A stretch of 64,000 nucleotides of DNA, from the NCBI GenBank assembly GCA_947646735.1, contig CANTFK010000943.1:1-64000 (forward strand), written 5' to 3'. The number at the start of each line of letters is the position of its first letter. Position 1 is the stretch's first letter. Under the pieces are notes generated by a model. The model ran no database searches. It saw only the letters and a list, made by a program, of their open reading frames with translations, and was not told the origin of the DNA. Shown in pieces: positions 52,995 to 64,000 of this stretch. The position numbers and the translations under genes were made by a program. Origin of the DNA: Peronospora farinosa. Taxonomy: Eukaryota > Oomycota > Peronosporomycetes > Peronosporales > Peronosporaceae.

Positions 52995-54125
52995 GCAATA
53001 GCTAGAGGTGGTACCCAGACTCAGACTTAGTGGGTAATTACCCATACCCAGACTCATGGGTTGGGTATGGGTAATTGGCTTTAATTAACCACCTTACCCA
53101 TGGGTACCCATGGGTAAATGTACCAAATTTATAAGGCATACATCAGACACACCTGCTCGTATTATTTATATAATTGTTAAATGTATTGGTGACTCATTAC
53201 GCCTTTTTGGTGAAAGTCTACCGCACATATGATGCAAAGCAACTGGAGCCGGTGGCGCAGGCCATGCTAAGCAAACTCAAGAAATATATATCAAGCTGGC
53301 GTTTAAACAGGATGCAAACTTCTTTGCAACGGTGTTAGATCCAAGATGGAATATCAGCTGGTTCAAAAACCTCGACGAAGGGCCAAAGCAATTTTGGGCT
53401 CTTGGCCATAGCCCACAAGCATATTGAGTTGCTTTTTGTGGATGCAGCATACAGTCATCAGAAGTCATTAGAAAAAAACCGCCTCCGCCACCTGTCAACA
53501 TTAGTAACGCATGAGCGATGACGACATGTAGCCAGACGTCTTCGCATTTGTTGAAGGCAGAGTTCTAAGACCGCAGTGAGCAAAGTCGAGGAAAATAGCT
53601 CAAAATTATTTTGCTCTTTTGCCTGTTCACATACACTAATTGCCATTGGAGTGGTGAGCACTGCATCAGCTGCAATTCCCGACACTTGCAAGGATGGCAA
53701 GATTTTATCTGGCCCGCGTCTTCAACTCCGTTTGAGAGAGGTTTCTCTCAAGATAAAAAGACTTACAGGTAGAACAGAACTTCGCTTTCCCCTCAAAAGC
53801 TTGGAGAGGCTTCTGTACTTCAAGGATTGGATAAGGACACAGGGTCACGTTATTTTGTCGGCAAGGGACTAGTTTTTTCCTTTGTCAGCTCGCTTGAACT
53901 TCCCAGTGGGAGACGTAGAGTGTGGATACTTTTATTACCAATTTCCATAATGCTTTTTCTCCCTTCCATATTATTTAATAGTCCGCATGTTTATTGCGCG
54001 GGTAACATGGGTAATTACCCGCGGGTATGAGTCCAAGTCGTGGGTAATGAAATTTGAATGAGTCTGAGTCGTGGGTAAACGCAATTACCCAACCCAGACT
54101 CATGGGTACCACCTCTAGCAATAGC
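52995..54125. mobile_element. Non-autonomous hAT element with 8-bp target duplication
   Basis: The element 53003-54117 (1115 bp) has 14-bp perfect terminal inverted repeats TAGAGGTGGTACCC. It is flanked by the 8-bp direct repeat GCAATAGC (52995-53002, 54118-54125), the hAT hallmark. Subterminal parts carry many GGGTAATTACCC-like palindromes. A relic of hAT transposase is readable on + at about 53324-53428 (FATVLDPRWNISWFKNLDEG), ending in a TGA. It is a deletion derivative, moved in trans if at all. Confidence 0.85.
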
Positions 54126-54212
54126 ATTAAAAATGGAAAAAAAGAATAAACGGTAATATCACACACAAGAGGTATTATCAAAACGTCTTATTTATGCTCT
54201 AAAAAATGCGTA

Positions 54213-54735
54213 TCATGCAGTAGTTACGTTAGTCCACGAATTAGGCTCATATAGACCAATCATAACACCGTCCGGTGATCGCAAAGCCGCTACCTACAAG
54301 CAACCACCCCCAAAAAGACCCAATTCATCAGTAAAAGACCCATTCTGTAGCTGCTGATGCGTCGTTCACCTTCCCGTGTGCCGGGTACTTGATGGGGCCG
54401 TCCATGATCGCTCCCAGCATCAGTAGCCGCGGCACAGCATCACTGAGATCCACGATATCAAAGTTTAAAAATGGCGAGTATCCGCTGCAACAAGCAGCTT
54501 CACTAGATCCAATTGTAACATTCCAGTTAACGCAATTTTTCGTTTTCCAAATATCGCAATAGCAAACTAACCTTTGCGCCAACTTGACGCATAACGGCAC
54601 ACTCGCCTGTATATCAAACTCTGCAAATGTTTCCGATGAGCGAAGCAGCTTAAGCCCCAGTCCTTCTTGATAGAACTGCTTAGAGCGCGCCAAATCGCGG
54701 CTTAGCACCATCAGCTGCCGTAAGCGAGTCATCAT
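54213..54735 (-). CDS. Small glyoxalase/VOC-fold protein, 3 exons
   Basis: Exons 54735-54572, 54502-54370 and 54293-54213 (introns of 69 and 76 nt, GT-AG), 125 residues. It starts MMTRLRQLMVLSRDLARSKQFYQEGLGLKLL, a typical VOC beta-alpha start. A second half follows, FLNFDIVDLSDAVPRLLMLGAIMDGPIKYPAHGKVAALRSPDG, ending VMIGLYEP. The length fits a single VOC domain (glyoxalase I, dioxygenase or drug-resistance fold). Metal ligands cannot be assigned safely, so the reaction is unknown. The frame is exact over all three exons. Confidence 0.8.
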
Positions 54736-54870
54736 ATTACCAGCTATATTAGAACGTAAAATGTAACTAGATAATGAATATTGACCAATCAACGGATATG
54801 CACAATCTAATTGGCTGATAACAATTTACTTCAATGAGCTCATTCATTATCCAATCAATCATCATCTTTC

Positions 54871-55890
54871 ATGCTCGGGACGGGGTTCAAGATGGCCGTA
54901 ATGGCAGCGGCGATGGCGTGTTACGTGCATCCGCAGCTGCTTCTCCAGCCTTTCATTGGGTCGGAGCTCGATGCTTCAGATGCCAACGCGTTAGTGCGCG
55001 TGTTGCGTGGTCTCCTGACGCTGCTAAGCTACGGCTTGGCTAGCTTCCGACCTTCCTGGTTTTACGTACTGGTGACCGTAGCAGCGCTGCAGCTCACGCT
55101 ATGGAGTCTGCAACTAGCTGACAACTCGATACTAGGGGTGAGTGTGGAGAAGGAGGAGAAGCTGTTTCTAATGGGTGCTGTGGCGTGTTTTGGAGCCATA
55201 ATGAGTATTCTTTTATTTGGAGGCAAAGGCGACGACAGAGCTCGATTTCGGTAGGATTTAAAATTGTGGGCTAAACGAAGGTGGATAAAGAATGCTGTGC
55301 TGATTTTTGATGCTGTGATATGGTGTAGAAAGCGACTGGTGGCATTTTACGCGAAGCACAATCCCGAGAAGTTGCAGCAAGTGAACGAACTAGTTGAGAA
55401 ATACGAACTTAATGAAGAGCTGTTGTTCCAACGACTGCATCGGAAATACAATGCACTAGCTGCTGGAGCAGACAGTCACTCGGTGATGAAAAAGATTGAT
55501 GAAAATGAGTTTTTGTATGAAGAAGAAGAAGAAGAAAGAGTAGAGTCAGATGAGGACATTATGGCTATACCAAACGAGGCTGTGGTGTATCCTTTGGAGA
55601 AGGAGATACAACAGCGTTTCAGCAGTAGTGGAAGTGATGAAGACTTTGAGGTTGTTGACAGAAAGAATGGAGCTGTCGTGCGTCAACTGGAAGCTGAAGA
55701 CTATGACAGGCTTGACGGCACTCCTCCCGCATCGCCTCGCACAGCTGAAAAATTAGCACACAAGCACCGCCAGTCGTCCACACTAATCAAGAAAGCGATC
55801 GCAGTAGCACGTCAGGATCAACAAAAACGTATCGAACGTCGCATTGCTAACATTGCGTCGAAGAGTCGAGATGGCTACGCTGGGCATTAG
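54871..55890 (+). CDS. Membrane protein with acidic C-terminal half, 2 exons
   Basis: Exons 54871-55250 and 55329-55890 (78-nt intron GTAGG...TGTAG), 313 residues; a second ATG lies 7 codons in. Exon 1 gives three likely membrane segments (~8-25 weak; ~45-75; ~95-120: LFLMGAVACFGAIMSILLFGG). Exon 2 begins RKRLVAFYAKHNPEKLQQVNELVEKYELNEELLFQRLHRKY, a helix-forming segment, then an acidic run EEEEEERVESDED and a basic tail with QQKRIERRIANIASK. No family named with confidence. It is divergent from the VOC gene (135 bp between starts). 55891-56424 after it holds no gene. Confidence 0.75.
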
Positions 55891-56424
55891 TTGAGCGACG
55901 CTGATGGAAACCACACACAGTAGTCGAAACGCATTTTTGGGAGGATGGTAAGGATACAAGGAGAGGAGAAAAGAGCATAAGTGTAACTGCAGCGATTTTA
56001 TCTTTGGCGTGACTAGATAATCTTAGTTTTGCCTGATCATTGAGTCTATCGAAGAGTGTACCTCGTCTAGAATGGACACGTAGCTACCTGTTTATCTTAG
56101 GAAATTGTGCAGTATACAAGTATAGTAACTACGGCAATACCCCATTGAGGGTAATAACCGCTGGTCGTACACTTACACTGTTCAAAAAAACCTGGTCCAT
56201 TGCGATCACTCACCACTGTTGAAAGGCCATTTCAAGCGATTCGAGCCCACTTACAATCGTAAACGTGTAGAATCAATTGCACAAAATACGAGAATCGTCA
56301 AAAGGTTCGTCTCTTCGCAATGAAGCGCATATTCATCTGAGCTCTTCGCTTTCGAGCAAAACGACTACAAGAATGCATTTAGGCAATGTAGTTTTCAGTC
56401 ACTGAGTTTATTTTATACAGAGTA

Positions 56425-59325
56425 TTACACGTCTACGACAGCATCTTCTCGATCGTGAGGAAGTCGGGAAGGCAACTTTTCCTTAAATATCTGATCAAGG
56501 GTCAAGTCCAATGTGAAAGCGTTAAAGGCTCCTGGGGTTTGGCTGCTGGTATCGGTCTCTGTCTCCCAATGCGCTTTCCAATCTTTGGCCATCACCGTCC
56601 ATTCATTCTTACTCCATATTCTATTGAATATGTCGTCGGCTTCACCCCCTTTCGCTCGTCCACCTGTACTAAAACTCGAAGGGAACGGCGAAGGTGATGT
56701 ATCGGTTACTGATATCGTCTCTGACATATCACCGCTAGTGGCAATATTTGTCATATGATCCTTCGGTCTGTTGCTTTGAATGAATCCGAGTATATCCTTA
56801 GACGGTCGCATTGCCGTTCGAGCGAATAACTTCAATCGCAGTAGCGGCAGCAGAATTTGCTGCGGACACGTCGTCGAAGATGCAGAAGGGATAAAGCATT
56901 TTCCAGGAATCACATCACTTAGAGGTGGCGTACTAGTCATAAAGCTAAACAGCCGAGACCCAAACATGTGCATCAATGGATTCGAGTCGGACACCAGCAT
57001 GTAGAAAAGCTTGGGGTTATCAAAGTCACACATGGACTCGGAGTTAAACGGATACTTACGTTCTTTAAATGCCAAGATGTCCTCCATAAACTGTGCAATA
57101 GCTTCATCACTCAATGCCAGCAAACGCGAAGGATTCCGAGTTAACGATGCAGCACAAACCCATTCCCGAAAATATTGCTTCGCATACTTTCCAATCGAAA
57201 GCCATTGAAGCGATGGCTGGTAACGCGCAAGAAATGGGTGCTGAAGATTGTAGTTAAATGTATATCCCAAAACCATGAGTTGTTGATCATACAACTTCCA
57301 CATATCATTTACTTTCTGCAACAAAAAGCGCACTTGCTCAACAGATCGCCCTCCACCAGCAGTGTCTTCTCGGTCAGCTAAGATAACCCCATATTGCTGC
57401 TGCATTCTCCCAAATTGGTAGAAAATGTCGGACAACGAAAACGATGCCGTGAAAGTACTGCTCATCATTTTGTATGTCTCCTTCAGCGGTGCCATTAGCT
57501 CGCTCAATGCCATTACGTTTCCCCAAAATTCAGAATTTTGGACTGTCTGTATTACACAGTTTGAAAGGCCACACTCCACCAGCTCATCAACAGTATTACC
57601 CGCGCTATCTTTGCGTGGATTATCGGTTATTGATCTGTGCAGCGATCGGCCTGACGAATCTATAGAGTCTGACGAAGCTCTAACAACCTTAGACGCAATG
57701 ATTTTCATCATATCTTCATACTGCCGTACGGAATCGACAGCTTCAATAAATGAATACCAGTTCAGCCGTGTCGGTGCATGCAACATCGCATCTGGATCCT
57801 CACATTCACGCCGCAACATCTTTAGCACACGAGGGTTTGAAAAGCTTCGTATAATTTCGATCACTTCACCAACCGTTTCCACTGATTTGTCCGACTCAGT
57901 CATGACGACTCCAAGTAGCACCTGGAGCAAATGTGAAAAGCATGGCAGCACTGGTATCGATAAACTTGTCCACTCGCTCGAATTGACAGCAAGTCGAGAG
58001 GCTGCGTATGCCAGAGCAGTGTCGGCAACAATGTTAATCACGTGAATACCTTTTCTTCGTAAACCAGTCAAGCTGCTCTTAATTCGTTCCGCAAAAGCTT
58101 CCAGTGTGTTGTCCTCGATTCCAATGTCAAACAACTCCCAAGTCGTCGCTTCACCAAGAGAATTTACGAGAGAAATCAGAACAAAACTAGATCGAGGGTA
58201 CTTGGAGACCCACCAATTTACAGCCAGCGTAATTCCAACTTGCTCATCTTTCATCTTCAAAATCTGTTTTTCATGAGAAACGGCTCCCATTGACTCAAGC
58301 AACTCGGTACTTGGTAGCGCAATCGTTGAATGCACGTTTCCAAAGAGCAAAGCTGATTGTTCCGTCCACACCCAATCCCAAGGCAGACCCGTTGACAGCG
58401 TAGCTGACATTACCAATCGAGTCAAAGCATCTGAATCGTTAGCATTGTTTACAGATTGCGTCGCACGAAGTACAGTTGGTCTGTATAATTTTGGGGCACA
58501 CGGTTCGCCGTGCTTCTTAGTAGTATCACAGGATCCAGGCTTGTCCAACACATCTGATTTCTTGGACGGGGAGAGGTTTTGCTCATAGTCTAGCAGCTTA
58601 GATGACGAGACGCTGCTAGAAAGTCCTGAATTCATCTCAGAAGACAATGACGAAAGTTGAAGTGGCATGAAATCTTCCACGCCAGACGCGTCCTGTGCAT
58701 TGTTGGCCTTGATCTCAGCACCTATTCTCGGTACAATGGCGCCATCTCCTTGGTCTCCACATCGTCGTAATTTTTTCTTTGGAGCTGGAGACGTCTCCTG
58801 CATTAACATATCGACGCTACGATTATGTGACTGGTGTCTCTTATTGAAATTTGCTGCATCTTTTTGTGCACAGAGAAGCTTCAACTGGGTCACTACCTCA
58901 GTAGGACAGTAAATACATTTTTGCAAGTGCCGGATCATGTTCCCTGACACACCTCTCACCACAACAGGATCCACGCCATTCTCACTACAAAGTCTGCAGT
59001 AAGCATTATGATGAAAACGATTCCGCTTCTCACCTCGGATAAAGTATTGCCATGCTGGATGACTTGGTCTCCCCATTTTCTTCTCATCTCCATCCAATCT
59101 CTTGCCCACAAGGTGTTGTGTACTTCCCACGTCCTGGTCAAACATCTCGTCGGTTGTAGAGGGATCTCCAGCCCCTGTACTGCTCTCTCTTGTAGGGATC
59201 AATGGTGCTCCCCCCGTATAGCTCGACAGATCAAAAAGCGCTGCACTTGTAGACATGTCCACGTGCTCTGTAGTCGAGACTTTCCCTGAACTGGTGTCGC
59301 CTATCCCCTCTGCTTCCATCCACAC
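56425..59325 (-). CDS. BED zinc finger protein derived from a hAT transposase
   Basis: 966 residues, uninterrupted. Residues ~82-137 form a BED-type finger (HPAWQYFIRGEKRNRFHHNAYCRLC...MIRHLQKC). Residues ~300-620 resemble the DUF659/hAT RNase-H-like core (FVLISLVNSLGEATTWELFD, GIHVINIVADTALAYAA, IPVLPCFSHLLQVLLG). Ser-rich linkers and no terminal inverted repeats surround it. An intact single-exon frame among host genes fits a domesticated transposase or a DNA-binding regulator. I could not confirm the catalytic acidic triad or a C-terminal hAT dimerisation motif. It is divergent from mevalonate kinase with a 207-bp shared upstream region. Confidence 0.7.
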   Translation of the reverse strand: MWMEAEGIGDTSSGKVSTTEHVDMSTSAALFDLSSYTGGAPLIPTRESSTGAGDPSTTDEMFDQDVGSTQHLVGKRLDGDEKKMGRPSHPAWQYFIRGEKRNRFHHNAYCRLCSENGVDPVVVRGVSGNMIRHLQKCIYCPTEVVTQLKLLCAQKDAANFNKRHQSHNRSVDMLMQETSPAPKKKLRRCGDQGDGAIVPRIGAEIKANNAQDASGVEDFMPLQLSSLSSEMNSGLSSSVSSSKLLDYEQNLSPSKKSDVLDKPGSCDTTKKHGEPCAPKLYRPTVLRATQSVNNANDSDALTRLVMSATLSTGLPWDWVWTEQSALLFGNVHSTIALPSTELLESMGAVSHEKQILKMKDEQVGITLAVNWWVSKYPRSSFVLISLVNSLGEATTWELFDIGIEDNTLEAFAERIKSSLTGLRRKGIHVINIVADTALAYAASRLAVNSSEWTSLSIPVLPCFSHLLQVLLGVVMTESDKSVETVGEVIEIIRSFSNPRVLKMLRRECEDPDAMLHAPTRLNWYSFIEAVDSVRQYEDMMKIIASKVVRASSDSIDSSGRSLHRSITDNPRKDSAGNTVDELVECGLSNCVIQTVQNSEFWGNVMALSELMAPLKETYKMMSSTFTASFSLSDIFYQFGRMQQQYGVILADREDTAGGGRSVEQVRFLLQKVNDMWKLYDQQLMVLGYTFNYNLQHPFLARYQPSLQWLSIGKYAKQYFREWVCAASLTRNPSRLLALSDEAIAQFMEDILAFKERKYPFNSESMCDFDNPKLFYMLVSDSNPLMHMFGSRLFSFMTSTPPLSDVIPGKCFIPSASSTTCPQQILLPLLRLKLFARTAMRPSKDILGFIQSNRPKDHMTNIATSGDMSETISVTDTSPSPFPSSFSTGGRAKGGEADDIFNRIWSKNEWTVMAKDWKAHWETETDTSSQTPGAFNAFTLDLTLDQIFKEKLPSRLPHDREDAVVDV

Positions 59326-59532
59326 GTATGTCGAGTCTGTCGGGTATCATACATCATTGCAAATTCGATTAGTGCGCACTCAATGCGGACAAGGAGTGAT
59401 TGTCACTTCAACAACCAGGTGCCTACCCGTAAATACCTTCCGAATGAGCTCGTAAAAACGAAATAAGCGTGTTTGTGGTACAACACGATATGGTACAGTG
59501 TACCAAACTGATGTTTTGTACATTAGTACCAA

Positions 59533-60844
59533 ATGGCACGAGATGGCAACGTCGTGCGGGTGTCAGCGCCTGGAAAGTTGCTCCTGTTTGGTGAACACGC
59601 TGTAGTTTATGGTGTACCCGTGGTAGCGGCAGCATTGTCAGATCTACGTATTGAAGCAGAGATTGTGAGTATGCCTTTAACTTGTCGTGTCGACCTTGAA
59701 GATACCTCGGCTAACGTTTATTTGCTGCCTTGCAGACTCGCATTCACGTGCCTGGAGCTGTTACGCCGACTATCGAGTTTTTATGCAACGACATTACGTC
59801 TACACGTGATAAACAACCACTGCGACGGGCGTATACGACTTTTGAGCTACAGAAAGTGGTAAATGGACTTGAGGATGAGGTTTATTATGTGCCATTTCCG
59901 GCGCAAGAAGTGATGATGCGCATTGAAAACGTGCTCAAGAACGAAACATCTGTAGATGCTATGGCACTACGAGCTCCAATCTTCTTGTGCTGTGCTCTGC
60001 TACGTTCGTCTGGTTTTCTGAGCGGGTAACCTTGTCCTACGTACATTTCTTTTAACGTGAACGGATTCTTAAACAGTTCCCTCTTGGTTTTCGCTGATAA
60101 TGAAATGGCAGTACTAAAGGAGGACTCCTTGTGAAAGTTGCAACGTGCAACTTGCCTATTGGTGCAGGACTGGGCTCCTCGGCTGCGATGTCTGTGGCTC
60201 TTTCGGGAGCATTTGCTGAACTGTCTGGCAGCCCTCGTAACCTCGAGCTAGAATTCATCAATGCGTACGCTTTTGGTGCGGAAGTAATTTTGCATGGATC
60301 GCCTTCGGGTGCAGACAACACAGTGTCATGCTTTGGTGGTACTTTGCTCTTCCAGAAACATTTGGGTCCCTCTTTCCGTCGCATTCAGTGCCAGCTGAAC
60401 AAGTTCCGATTTCTCATAGTCAATACGTGCGTCCCTCGTTCTACAAGGGAACAAGTTGGAAATGTCAGGAAGCGCTACGAAGCTGATCGTGAAAATGTCC
60501 AGAAGCAATTCGACACTATTCAGCAGATTGTGGAGAAATTCGTTGCGCTCAGTGAGCAAAAGGTGCTGTGCGAGGAAGTCCTTGGTCAAGCAATTGAACA
60601 CAACCAGAAAATATTGAACGATCTTGGAGTAGGCCATCAACAAATTGACGAGGTGGTCCGTATCTGTAAGCAATTTCATGGAGCTACAAAGTTGACTGGT
60701 GCAGGTGGTGGTGGCTGCACGATCTCTCTCTTGCCGCGGAGTCTGACCAACGAAGATTTGGCCAAGCTTGTTATGCAGTTGGAAGCGAAGGGGTTTGAGT
60801 GCTTTGAGAGTGCAATCGGGGGCCCAGGCTTGATACGTGCTTAG
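59533..60844 (+). CDS. Mevalonate kinase, 3 exons
   Basis: Exons 59533-59664, 59736-60025 and 60112-60844 (introns of 71 and 86 nt) give 384 residues, the usual size. GHMP-kinase motif 1 is RVSAPGKLLLFGEHAVVYG (~9-27). Motif 2, the ATP loop, is PIGAGLGSSAA (~155). Motif 3 is KLTGAGGGGC (~334). It phosphorylates mevalonate with ATP in the mevalonate route to isoprenoids, in the cytosol. Start chosen at MARDGNVVRV just before motif 1. Intron 2 is set at 60026-60111 because only that acceptor keeps the frame into GTKGGLLVKVATC. Confidence 0.93.
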
Positions 60845-60982
60845 CATTCATTATCCAGATGAAACCCGATTGCAAGGAATTAAACGTTCGAAGCCGATCA
60901 AACTAGATCAGTTTTACTATGAATATAGAATTATATCTCTTGCACACGACGACTGCCACAATCGTGAATATCTAATTGTCCT

Positions 60983-62260
60983 CTACGCGGTCTGGGCTGC
61001 TGCCGATCCTACTGACACTCCGTCTGCTACAGGAACCGCTTTTGTCGAGGCAGCAGTTGACGCCGGTGAGCTCTTTGTGGAAGATGTGGAATCGCGGATA
61101 CTTGCAGCACTGGAAGCACGGCGCTTTTTCTCCATCTTATTTGCAGCCTTCACCTCACGTACGCCACTTGCAACGTTCGTCGCAGCACCAGCAAAGCCAC
61201 CAACCACATATCCACCGGCCGCGACACCGCTTGCGAGCAGCACACCACCTCCTGTCACGATTGCCTGCAGAAAGCACCATAAACGACGTGTTAGTTTAGT
61301 TCAATCAATACCTCTTGTGCAAGAAATATAAAGCAACACAAGCAAACATACCGCCACAGGAGCCGCAACAGCACCAATCGTCGCTTTCTTCAACCCTCCC
61401 ATAAACGAGGGAGTAGGCTTCTGGTTGGCGACCTTGATCACTACTTTTTGGTCGCCCTCAGATTTACTATCAGCAGGTCCGTCCTCCATCATAGCAACAG
61501 GAATTTCAGATTCACTGTCACTAGCCTGTCTGCTTCCCTTACGCCTACGAGCTGCATAAACTCCAGCTTCACCCATTTCTTTAATACCCGAAGCCATATT
61601 AACGACCATAGCACCAGTTCCTGCCACAATCGCAGCAGATCCCATGATCACACCGCCCATAATAGACTTGCCACCGTAAAGAAAACCCTTAGCAGGTGCA
61701 TAGACTACTCCACCGGCTGCACGTTTAAATCCCTTCGAGCGGTCGGGGGCGTATGGGTCCATTGCTTCGCCATAACGAAAGAAAGTTTCAAAAATTTCCA
61801 TAGCACGTTCCTTCGTCATCGGCTGTGCACCATCCTCCAGTCCTTCTTTGCCATAAATATCATCTGTAAAAGTAAAAAAAACATAGAATTATAAGCAACA
61901 AGTCAGTACGGCTATCGTCCTGAGCAAACAAAAATGGTCAAACTATTCGTACAAATTTTGCGCGTGTCGTCATTGGACAGCACGTTATAAGCCTCGCCCA
62001 CAATTTTAAAGTTGGCTTCAGCTGTGAGTTTATCCGATGGATTTTTGTCTGGATGATATTTAATAGCCAATTTACGGTAACTGCAGTACAAAACACATCA
62101 AGACAAATGTATCAGTCACTCGTAAAGTCCACAAAGTTATTTAGTTCGCAAGTATATTGCATACGACAAAAAAATCGTACGCTGTCTTGACTTCCTTTGC
62201 TGTTGCTGTCCGTGACACACCCAAGTTTTCATAATAATCATTCGAGGAAAGGTCACTCAT
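60983..62260 (-). CDS. J-domain (DnaJ/Hsp40-like) protein, 4 exons
   Basis: Exons 62260-62181, 62080-61953, 61863-61352 and 61264-60983 (introns of 100, 89 and 87 nt), 333 residues. It starts [20 protein letters not shown] and has a J domain at ~8-75 with [11 protein letters not shown] (HPD motif intact), which stimulates Hsp70 ATPase. The rest has two Gly/Ala-rich hydrophobic blocks ([38 protein letters not shown]) that may insert in a membrane, and a Lys/Ser-rich tail. No Gly/Phe or zinc region, so it is a class C J protein. It converges on mevalonate kinase (138 bp apart). Confidence 0.85.
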
Positions 62261-62642
62261 CACACCAGCAGAAGGTAAGAAGAAGAAAAAGATGAAATGA
62301 ATGTGACTTGACGGAAGAGAGGTTGGAATCAGATATTACTTGATTGGTGGATATTAAACAGGATTTTCTGCAGATTTGAAAGAGCGATATTTTATGATAA
62401 AAGAGCGTGTATACCGCAAAAAGTGCACAATAAACTGTAAAAGACAGATTTGTGCTCCTCTATAATGTCACATGCGATACAACTACAAGACATCTGCATT
62501 TTCCAAGAATGCTGCCCACGCGGGGACCAAGGTCAATTGCGAATGTTGTCGCTAGACACCAGATAACACAATATAATACAATTTGAAAAAAGAAAATGCT
62601 GCTACTTTTCAACTATGTACCTGTTCGTTCACAAATGTCATG
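62261..62642. other. Intergenic region between J-protein and transporter-like gene
   Basis: AT-rich, no frame with recognisable content. It contains the promoter of the J-protein gene and the 3' end of the next gene, both on the minus strand. Confidence 0.5.
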
Positions 62643-64000
62643 TTATACCCGCATGAGGCCACCACTTGCACGATCATTCTCACTCTCGGTTCGCACTTTC
62701 ATGGTTTCAAAAGTCTCGTTATCGTCCTTCTCCTTCATATATCGAGTGGTCTTTCTACCAAACCGCGTAAAGTATGTTCCTTCCACCAAAGCCACAAACT
62801 CGGGCCATAGTTTTAGATGGCTCAGCATAATTTTGGCTGCAGCAGTAAGTGGCACTGACAACATCATGCCCACGACTCCCCAAAGAAGTCCCCACGCCGA
62901 AAGCGACATGATTACAATAACAGGATCTATCTCGAGTCTTCGGCCAAATACCCTCGGTTCCACAAAGCTACCCACAAACATGTGAAAGCACATCGGAAGA
63001 AACATGGCCAGAAACTTTTCCATCGGATTCATCAAGTCGGACGGCGTGATGGCAATGATACAAATTGGTGCAACAGATGCAATCATGGCTCCAACGTTGG
63101 GGATCCAGTTTAAAATGAACGTCAGAATACCCCACACAATGGCCAGCCCTACATTCAGCCAAACGTAGACAATCGTAACCAGCAAAGACACGAAAAGTGA
63201 AAGAAAACACTTTAATGTCACGAATCGTTGAATGTCGTGGTCAATCTTGGACCAAACGCCTCCAGCATCACTAGCACGTGTTCGTGTGCAAAGAAAGTAT
63301 GTGAGGTAGATAAGCGTCACAAACATGACGGAGAGCAAATCCATCGTTTCCGTGACTAAAACTCGCGCTACTTTGTCAACATTGTCGTGCAGCGTCGTTG
63401 TAATGTTCAGCGATAGTCCTATTTGTTCAAAAATGTTCTCGATTCCCGAAACAAGATTATTGTATCCCGTCTGATAAGAACCACCATCCAGTGCATGGAA
63501 CGAAACCACAGTAATGTAGCCCAGCAGTCCAAAGAATACACACACCAAGCTGACAGCCATTAGCGAAGCCAATGCACGTGAACAGCTTTGTGACATTCGT
63601 CGAGCATGACGTCCACGTGATGTACAAATGCAGAGGAAATACCTCGGTGAAACATCAATCATTTCCACCAACGGATCCAAAAGGTACCTAGAGACGAAAG
63701 AACAAAACACACGAAAACAATATTAACACAACAATTGCAACCATTATTTTTTTAAAAGCACGTGCAGTTAGCAACAATAGGACGTACATGAGAAAAATAG
63801 CAAGAAAAAATGGAATCAGCACCGTTTGGAACCATGATAGTAAATAGCACGATGCTGCTACGCTAGAATCAGAAAACATGTTCGATAAAAGGTAAGAAAT
63901 TATCGTGTACGAACACGTTAACACCATCCAATTAATTTCAGTATTGTACTCACCCCGTTGCTAATAATGCACCTTTTGTCTCAAATGCCAGTTGTCGTAC
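62643..64000 (-). CDS. AI-2E/TMEM245-type multi-pass membrane protein, 5' part beyond the window
   Basis: Visible exons on minus: 64000-63954, 63862-63788 and 63687-62643 (introns of 91 and 100 nt, GT-AG); the N-terminus is missing. The large last exon has several membrane helices and the family signature ILNWIPNVGAMIASVAPICI, FVEPRVFGRR, IVIMSLSAWGLLWGVVGMMLSVPL. The C-terminal tail is charged. Bacterial relatives include the AI-2 exporter TqsA and Na+/H+ antiporters, and the animal relative is TMEM245; substrate here unknown. Confidence 0.85.

Overview
The window looks like a repeat-rich stretch of an oomycete genome (Phytophthora or downy-mildew type). The clues are short GT-AG introns of mostly 70-110 nt, nested chromodomain Ty3/gypsy elements, and a non-LTR retrotransposon of the U2-snRNA-targeting Utopia type that carries an RNase H domain upstream of its reverse transcriptase, an arrangement I know from oomycete Utopia families.

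Layout. (1) 1-40: the 5' end of a U2 snRNA gene on the minus strand, cut by the window edge. (2) 41-5154: decayed sequence with no gene I can support. (3) 5155-29858: one old Ty3/gypsy element, here called C (+ strand), split by two insertions. B1 (- strand, 6073-15971) lies in gag, and part of B1 is replaced by a third element, A (- strand, 6214-13697). B2 (+ strand, 20463-27511) lies in the integrase gene. C and B2 have matching 5-bp target duplications and B1 a near match, so the order of events can be read. All are broken by stops and frameshifts. A and B2 each carry a related ORF antisense to pol, next to the 3' LTR. (4) 29859-37770: LTR relics, a decayed Utopia fragment, an integrase relic and minisatellites. 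(5) 37771-46579: two Utopia copies with U2 snRNA sequence between them. Copy 1 lacks its 5' end but keeps a 1416-codon open frame (RNase H, RT, CCHC finger, restriction-like endonuclease). It ends exactly inside a U2 gene. A second U2 gene starts 351 bp further on and is interrupted at the same site by copy 2, which keeps the 5' part (zinc fingers, RNase H) but is cut off in RT. A 27-nt stretch of U2 is present on both sides. (6) 46580-48446: an LTR and a gag relic. (7) 48447-64000: host genes. These are an F-box-like/LRR protein, a tail-to-tail pair of ankyrin-PH-RING ubiquitin-ligase-like paralogues, a small hAT element relic, a glyoxalase-fold protein, a membrane protein, a BED-finger hAT-transposase-derived gene, mevalonate kinase, a J-domain protein and an AI-2E/TMEM245-type membrane protein that runs off the right edge.

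The most interesting parts are the U2-Utopia tandem locus, the antisense ORF shared by two gypsy families, the inverted-repeat homogenisation of B1 and B2, and the ANK-PH-UIM-RING gene pair. Exon limits were worked out by hand from splice motifs, frame and paralogue comparison; none has been checked against transcripts.
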